Source: Micropterus salmoides (taxonomy: Eukaryota > Chordata > Actinopteri > Centrarchiformes > Centrarchidae). Taken from it: a stretch of 64,000 bases of DNA. The notes under the pieces are model-generated. The model did not search any database, was not told the origin of the DNA, and saw nothing but the letters and a program-made list of their open reading frames with translations. The stretch spans positions 8,027,019 through 8,091,018 of the forward strand of contig NW_024041150.1 of assembly GCF_014851395.1 (NCBI RefSeq). Direction: 5' to 3'. Made by a program: the position numbers and the translations under genes. Of this stretch, positions 48,101-57,100 are shown piece by piece (position 1 is the first letter of the stretch; each line of letters begins with the position of its first letter).

Positions 48101-51100
48101 CCAATAGGTCAACAGCTATGTAACGTAGCTGCTCGTATTTTCTATTCTGATGTCAATTTTAAAGATATTTACAAGTGAACAAGTTCTGAAAAGCAGCAAG
48201 CAAGCACTCCTTCCAGAAAGTCTGTAGTTTCGGATAGTGAGGTCTGATAACACTCTAATCACTAAAATACTGGTTATGGAACTCTGGTGTCCTGGTTTAA
48301 ATGATGTATTTTATCTTGAATATTTCTGAGTAAAAACATGTCCGTTATTGTTTCTCCAAGCATGAAACGGCAGAGGGGGGTAACCAGGCCATTAGGATAA
48401 AGCGTTATACCGAGAGCGTTTTCCTTCCCATCCGTAAATTGGGCCGTGTCGGGGCCAACAAAGCAAAGGTAAGGATACTTATATATTTATGATGTGAGAA
48501 GAAAGGAATCGCTATTTCTAGGTTTTTTGTTGTTAATTCATTTTTTCAAATCCATCTGGGCTCATCAAACGTAAAATTACAGAATTCATGCTTAAATTTT
48601 ATTTTCCTGGACTTTTCCACTATTTTGCTTTTAGCGTTATACATGCCGTTATCATACATCACATAAATTGATATGCAAATTATTTGTATTATATTAACAA
48701 GAGAAGAGTCGTCACCTAAATTAATTTACCAGTTTCTGTTTACCAGTTCTGTGTGAATTTAACATATGATGAGGCATTTTTGTCTCGCAATGTCGGCAGA
48801 GGTATTTATTTTTCTAACTTAGCCTAATATGTGTTTATCTCCTTTGGTAGATGACCATCAAGCTACCAAAAGCTTTGGAAGACACGGAGTGAGTAATGAA
48901 TTTATTTCTGTTATGTTCGAACATGATCAAGTGTGCAGAGAAGAATGCCATACACATATGTTTACCAATTTTTATATATATAAAAATAATAATGACCTAT
49001 TTCAAATTGGTATAGAAATTTTGTAAAATTATTCTAATGAGCAAAACAACGTTATATTTCAGGAAAGAAAAACCAGAGACGGACAAGCTGAAGGCAGTGG
49101 TGAAAAATCTTAGAACGCAGGACAACAAGACCAGTATCAGCAGAAGGGATTACAGTGCCACACGGCATAAATACGGGCGTAGCAGAAGTAGGAGCAGAAG
49201 CAGGAGTAGGAGTAGGGCCAGGAGTAAAAGTAGGAGCAAGAGTCCACCCAGAGACCAGTTTGGACGTATCATCAAAAGGAGATCGAGCACCAGCGTTGAC
49301 CGTGACCGCAAAGGCAGCAGGAGCAGGCGAAGCCGAGAGAGGTCAAAGAGGCGCACCAAGAGCCGCAGCAGGAGTCGCAGCCGAAGCAAGAGCTCCAGCA
49401 GGAGCCGCAGCAGGAGCAGGGAGAGAAGCAAGGACAGGGCTGCCAAGAAGAGGAGCAAAATCAGCAAAGAGAGAGAAGATAGTCACAAAAGGAGGAGGGA
49501 GTTGAGCCCTCCTCCCAGACGTGTTGGAGTCATGGACGACGAGCTGGCGAGGAAGAAGCGGGAGCTGGAGGAGCTGAACGAGATGATTGCCTTCAAAAAG
49601 TCTCTGGTGGACCCCAGAGGACTTGACCCTGGACAGAGAACCTGCATAGACTACGACCATGGCAGGATCGCCGTCCCACTCGCTGAGTACAAACCAGTCC
49701 GGTCCATCCTGAAGAAACGACCAGAGGGACCGGAGTTCCACCATCGTCCTCCTCATCCCTATGATGATCCTTATTATGACCGGTCATACAGTCCTTACCA
49801 AGATCGGCGGTGCGGTGACCCCTACGGTGATCTGTACGTTAGCCGCCCCTACCCCGATCGCCCCTATGGTGACCGTCCCTATGGTGACCGCCCTTATGAA
49901 AATCGACTATATAGTGAAGCTCCCTATGTTGGCCCTTCGTCTGCTAGCCAGCGATACACAGATCGCTATGATGTTTATGATGAGCCCTATGACGATCGCT
50001 ACAATGACCCAGCATGTGCCGACCAACCTTACGATCCATATCGTCCTGTCAAACGTAGCCAGTCTCCAGAACCCCTTGGTCCCTCATCATCTCAGTCTGG
50101 CCGAGTTCCTGCTGCCTCCACCCAATCTCCCTTGATGCACAGTGTTGCCTCTTCATCTTCCCAACCCCCTTTCAAACCTCCTTCTCCCACAGAACCGCCT
50201 CCAAGAAGCCCTTCTCCCAGACTGAAGAACACAACTCCACGCCAGTCACCTCCAGCTGAGAAACAGCCCCTTGATCGCTTTCTTGATATGCTTAATAAAA
50301 AGGTGGATGCTGAAAAGAAATCAGAACCGGTTTATGTGAATGATGACCTTTTGCCTCATGAGCGGGCACTTCAAGATGGCAGGGGTTTCTCTCGGATTGT
50401 GGGATTGGCTCAGGAGCAACCCACCAGCAGTCTCGCTCGAGAAGGGGAAAATAACCAAACTAACCCTAAACGGTCCTCAGTAGAGAGGATAAGCGAGGAA
50501 CCAAAGAGCAAGACGGAGCCCTATGACAAGATCCAGAGTCTGCTCCGTACTATTGGCCTGAAGCTGAGTTCAGGAGATGTGTCCAAACTGGCAAGTCGAG
50601 CCCAAGAGAAAATCTATAGCCCAAAGTCCTCATCCACAGAGAGAGAGACATTGTCATCCCCAAGGGAAGAACTGCGAATAAATAGAACCGGTTCTGTCGA
50701 ATTGGATCACATCCATTCCCCCTCTAACGCCAGGTCCTCCAGTTTGGAGCCACTCAGCAGCCATAAAGCAGTCTCGGAGTATGAAGGATTCCTGGACCAG
50801 CAGGAGATGGAGGCACTAAAGAAGGCACAACAGTTGCAGAGTCTTACCAAGACAATGGGGAGCGCACCCTCAACCACTCCTCCTCTGAAACCACCTTCTG
50901 GGCCTCCTCCTGCTCACTACCAACATCCACCCCCACCACTCAACTGGACCCTTGGTGTCTCTACCCAGATTCTCCCAGCACAGAGCTCCACAACCCCCAG
51001 CACGGGCACTCCAGCCCCTCCTGCAGCTGGTCAACCACCCCAAAGATTTGGACTTCCTGTGGGACTTCCCCCTGGACCCCCTCCTGGACCTCCTCCACGG

Positions 51101-54100
51101 CGTCCTGCACAGTCTCCTCCAGGACCCCCTCCTGGACCTCCTCCACGGCGTCCTGCACAGTCTCCTCCAGGACCCCCTCCTGGAACTCCTTCCCGGTACT
51201 CTCCTGTACAACCTCCTTTCACTCCACCCCCCAGTAATGCAGTCTTTCCTTTTATTGGCCAGCCTCCTACAGCTTCATCCATCAACTCCTCCAGTCCTTT
51301 GCAGCCTTTAACCACTGCCGCGTCAACACCAACAACACCGGCAACATCAAGTCCTACTTGTGGTGACCAGTCAACCATCTCTACAACAGTTGCCAGATGC
51401 CTGAAGGTCATTGAGACGGTGAAATCTCTGGCTGTGCAGCCACCAGCCAAACCTGTCAAAACAGTCCAGTTCAGTTTACCTACAGAGTCTCCATCATCCT
51501 CCAGTTCTCCGACCTCTGCTGAGACAGATGATGAGATAAAGACTAAGCAGAAGGAGAAGGTATGATCAGCTGGGGCACTACTGTACTCATATTTTACTTA
51601 TGTAAAGTAAAAGTAAACAGGTAGTGTTGGATATAGTCAAGAATTAAGATAATGCTTTGGGAAGAGGTAACGGTGTTATATTGCACTGGGGGGGGTGTTG
51701 ACTGCTGAAGTACAATTCCTACAAGATGATAACTGATTCTTCTTTGTTAAAGATTTGCATCTGCATCTGTGTTAATTTATGTGCATGTATTCCTGAGGTA
51801 GAAATGTGACCACCGGTAGAGATTTAGCAATAACGTTATCCCTGCCTTTGCCTTGCGCTCCGTCATTTTGCGAAAACAGCGATTTACCTGCCGGTTATAG
51901 GCTTGAGGCTGCGTGAACTCGTTCGGTTAGGACTTGAGTGTAACAGACGTTCATTTATATGTAAAAGTCCAGCACCCCTGCTTTAAGTTATTGGGGTTAA
52001 TGACTACTCATGCATACGGCTAATTTTCAACTGTGGTACTCTGCTGGGAAATGCAGTGACTTAAACCAACAGTGAGTAAGATATAGTATCAATAATATGT
52101 AATGTATGTTTTTTTAGCTATGTGTAGAGGAACACTCCGCTAGCCACTAGGCTATTTTATGCCGTGTAATATGCCATAGGCTTAAGCTAATGATGACAGT
52201 TGTTTTGTCTCTGAACCCTGACAGTTAAATGTTCTCCACCTGCCCCTAAGCAGACCGAGGGGAAACACTGCTACTGCAACTAGTCTCTCTGCTATAAATC
52301 CGGGGCAAGCTATGTAGCACATCAGGGCTAGTTTCTTGCATCATTAGTTACTGTATCATGAGTTATACCATTACCTTGATTTAAAATGACACATACCATG
52401 ATAAAAGATTTTGGCCATACCGCCCACGCCTAATTCCCAGGTAATATAAACACACTTGTGCACTTAATAAACCTTAGAAACAATGAACACTGCCATGTTT
52501 CACCTGCATAAGATAAAGCCATGACAATGCATTTGTTTATATTTGTATTTGTTTATGTTGCAGCTGGACATGTATAACCAGCGGGTTTTGGAAAAGAGGG
52601 AGCAGCAGTACAAGGAGATGCTAGCCCGTAGGAAAGGAGAGAAGAACAAGGATGGCACATTGATCCTTCCAGGTATCAGAACTTTGTTAATTACATAAAT
52701 TAAACTTAACTAGCAACCTTTGATTTACAGGCATTTGTGAGTAAAGCTTCCAGTAAGGTTATGTTCTCTGCGTGCTAGTTCTTCAAAAATATAAATGCAT
52801 TTTCAAGTTAACATTTTACAGCGGCATGCCATTTAGGTTACTTTTAGGGCTAAAGACAGAAGATAAACACCTTGTTTTCTTTTTCTTTAACCAGACAGGT
52901 ACTTTGAGCCAGATTAATGGTTAGCCAGACATTATTGATTAGAGTAGATATGTTAAGTTTTGTCTAGATCTATCTGAAGTAAACGTATCATTAGCAAGGC
53001 CTAATTTTCCCGCTAAGCTAGATTTATACTTCTCCGTTGAGGTGATCTTGCGCTCTCACTGTAGATTTACACAAGATGGTAGGTGAGTGACAAGGAGCTG
53101 TAAACTGCCTTCAAGATTACCTAGACATCTTGAGTGCGTTACAGCGCCACAAAGGTCAGTCGCTCTTCTGCCGCACATGTTACCTGAGCCAAGCGGTTCG
53201 TCCCAGCAATCAAGAAAAGAAGCCAACTGCAATCTCAACGCCACAAAGTAACATCTTTTTCCTCTTCATGTTACTCCATTGGTGTCTAGCTTTAAAGGAA
53301 CCCGTTTGAGTGCTACAGTAGATAGTCAGATGAGATTAGGAGAGGTCAAGTATAAGTATTGTTTGACACTTCTAAATGCAAAACTTTATTTTATTTATAT
53401 AACTTTAATTGATTAGTGTATTTAAACAAATTAATCACAATGCTTTACTGTGAGGCTATGAAATTCACCAAGCATTTGATACCAGCTTGGGTACATGATG
53501 ACGTTCAGTACTGGAAATTACAGAAAAGTTTTGGTCAGTACCAAAAAATTATTTATGTATGAGACCTGGCCATAGAAGTTAGCTAGACATGTAGTTTCCG
53601 TGATACTTTTCAGACAAGTTAGTTTTGCTGGGTTTTGGGTATTCGGCTTCATAAAATTCAGATACACACTCAGTGATCACTCAGAGGTACATCTTCCTTC
53701 GCCAAATTGTGAATCTCATTCGTGCGCTTTGATGGAACCTGCAGTGAGACAGCTGGAACTGCCATGGTATCTTCCAAACTACAATGTATGGAATATTTTG
53801 GTATGGATCCAAGAACCGAAATACCTTCATGAGAGCAGTCAAATATGTTTTGACATGTTCAGTCTCAGAACATCAGAAAGACAAGTCATGTAACCTTGAA
53901 GAGGGTTTTGTTTGAGACACTGCTGGCTTTGACTTTGTGTCAGTGTAAAACAAAAAGATTAAGCCCCAGTGGTATGTTATCCTTAAATAGTTTTCATCTA
54001 GTGTGCTTATACTTTAACCTCCTAGTATATCTCATAATGTTTAAGTTGGGATAGGTGGTCCCCCAAAACTATAGGACACCTTTGATTGCGTGGACACCCA

Positions 54101-57100
54101 ATATTTCTGTGTTCCATTATTGACTACCTTTCACTACACATACATCCTGTTTCAGTAGAACTTCTGCTTGCCATTAGAACTCAAGAGTCTATTCATATGG
54201 AAAACTAACTCTACAGCTATGGTCCAGGGGACACTTTGATCTAGAGAGATGCTAAAGGATACTGATGACGATTTGTCAAACTAAATCTTTACCTAAATCA
54301 CTTGGAAACGTGTACTTCAGCAGTGACCACTGAGTGTAAACCCAGTACAGCTAGCTAAAATGCTATTGCTAAGCTTGCATTTGATCGGTTGTTCATTGTT
54401 AGTAAAGCCTGTAACGCCATGTTGCAGTTTAAACGAACATAGAACTTAGCTTTAGCTGTCTACGAATAATAATGTAGGAGGAAGCCTCACTAACAGCTTA
54501 GTCTGTACTACTGTTTGTAGTACTTGGAAGTAGCACTAGGTATTTAGAACTTTATAAGTACAAATCATTCTTTCTTAAAATTGGTTAGTGGCTTGCTCAT
54601 GCCAGCGGGTTATGTAGCTGACATTGTCTGCTACAACAAAGACATGAAATACACTCAAACAATACCTAAAACTTTATTAGGTCATGTTTTGAGCCTGATG
54701 CTGACTGCATGAAGAACACATCTGGTCCAGGACACAGTAGGTCTCTTAGGTTTAGATGGCTTTTACAGACATGGCTTAAATAATCCAGGAAACAGTCTAG
54801 TAAGAACTGCCTAGATGTTAACATCTAGGGTTGTATTGTTAGGAGTAACTATAAAGGTCATTCCAAAACTAACATACGATAATGAAAATTCAGAGGGTAA
54901 AAACTGATTTCTGTCCAGAAAATGGTTTATGTGAACTGTAGGAGTGGTTTTGCCGTCGACTTTCAGAAATTACAATTGCATTTTTTGGATGATCACATCA
55001 TTTCATACAGCTGTGAAATCCAACCAGTCCTTCCATCAGGGAAATTACAAACAACTGTTTCCTTTTAAAGAGACAACTAGTTTTTAACATCTAGTTTTTG
55101 AACTCTGGTCCATCGACCAAACGGAAATGCAAGCCATGTTCATGAAAGCCTTACGAGTGTTTTACTGAGCCTTTATACATCAAGTCCTCACATGTCCAGG
55201 CATAACTGAAGCTGTTAGAACAGCTTGCATTCTGATATAAGTTTGCAAACTGGCAAATGTGGTAAGTGTTTGTGCCAGGTCCAAGTAAAACTGTTCAGGG
55301 TAAGTCAAGTTTGCTCAGTTCTGTTTGTGTCAAACTGAATGGAGTGTAGCCGCGTTTCCCGGATATCCAGAAAAGTGACATTTAACAGAAGATCCAGAAG
55401 ACTCCTCGTAATTGTGACTACTCAAAGCGTTTGATTCATTTACAGTGAAAGAAGTTCGTATTTTACAAGGTAAAAAGATTTTTTTTGTCAGTTTGTCAGC
55501 CAGGTAATACTGTTTTAACAATAGAGCTAGTACAGAATACAGCTAAAACAGAATCTATGCTATGGCAGGTTGAGTCTGTCCCTTGAGTTGTGATGCCACT
55601 GTTGGTCACAAATGAGTTCACATAACTTATTTGGTAATTAAATTTAAATGCCATGTTTCTTAAGGCCAATTTATACTTCTGCGTCAAATCTATGCCGTAG
55701 GTACGCCATAACCTGACGCTCACAAAACCGGTCGCAGCTTAGTAGCGTCGCATTCCTGCCTACACATTTCCGTGTTCTTGTCCCTCACCCTGTTCAAGAG
55801 TTGTACATACCACCTCTTCTGACGCCTTCTCTCTTCTCTGCTTTTCTGTAATTTTCCTAAAAAAGTAACTGCTGTTCAACGTCGATCAGCTCCAATTCCA
55901 ACATGATCTGCTCAGTTTCTGTCGCCATTGTTTTATAGTAGCCTACACCAACGATAAAGAAGAAACTCAACACAATGGGAACATAGAAAGCCCACTGCCA
56001 GCTAGTGCTTTGGCGGCGTCACTGTAGAGTGACGCAGACACTGACACCAACACCAGGTATGACGGTACGTATCGGCATAGACTCGACACAGAAAATTGGC
56101 CTTTCAGCAGAGCTTATGTTAGCTGTGTGGAAGTAGTGTTGCTAATTAAAGTAATGCACACTAGCTTTTTCATCTGAAGTTGGTGGCACAGTTAAATGTA
56201 TCGACATTTAAACATATGCTTTTGATTAATTGTATAACTGTTAGTCCAGTTTTAGTCCATGTCATTTAGTTGATTTATGCTAGGCCAGGCTAAAGTCATT
56301 GAGTTATTGTGTGGCTGAGGTCATCACTGATAGCAGAGGCGAGGATGGGATGTCTGAAGATATCCCCACATCACTGAGATCATTTCCGTATTGCAGACAG
56401 GTTTCTGATTTAAATCTGAGCCCACGTAGGGCTCTTCAGTCAGATACCTTAACTGTATCAGACGTCACTTATCAGCAGTCTGTCATTATCGCAGTAAGTG
56501 TCCAACTCTAAATACTATAGTGCTTCTTTTAAATGTCAGGATCATTATTAAGAATATGTTGAGTAATGTTACGCAGCATCTTGTCCAAGCTAAGTTTGTT
56601 AACTTGTTAATCAGCCTAGCCTACTAAGTAAGTGTATAACTTCTTAAGCTCATTAACTTCAATTCAAGGCTTTGAATTCCCTTTTCCTTCCAGTCTGTAA
56701 AACTATCTACGTTAGCTCTGGAAGCTAATGTAGAGATTTAAGGGCAGTTGCATATCGTTAACTTTAGTAATTTCAGACATGACTTACTGGTAGTCTTTCG
56801 TCAACACGGTAAGTAACTCCATACCTAACATAAATGAATAATTCTAATTCTTAACCATAATTTTAAGTGACATGTAGCATGGGCTAAATGTACCCACTGA
56901 AAATGTATATCACATCATTATTTTTGAGCTATCAACGTAAATACCTGTGAATGGGACCATGGCTGTGAACAAGCCTGTCCTTTCAGTCCATTTCCATTTG
57001 ATCGCTTTATCTTCAGCCAATAATGTTAAATCGGTTATTTCAGAACACATATTAGATTTAAATGTGTGTCAAGGATTTCAGCACTACAACCCTGCTGGTT

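Noticed and set aside
49150..49467. Leu/Arg-rich minus-strand ORF opposite the RS domain
   Set aside because: Antisense of repeated AGC/AGG codons of the Arg/Ser domain.
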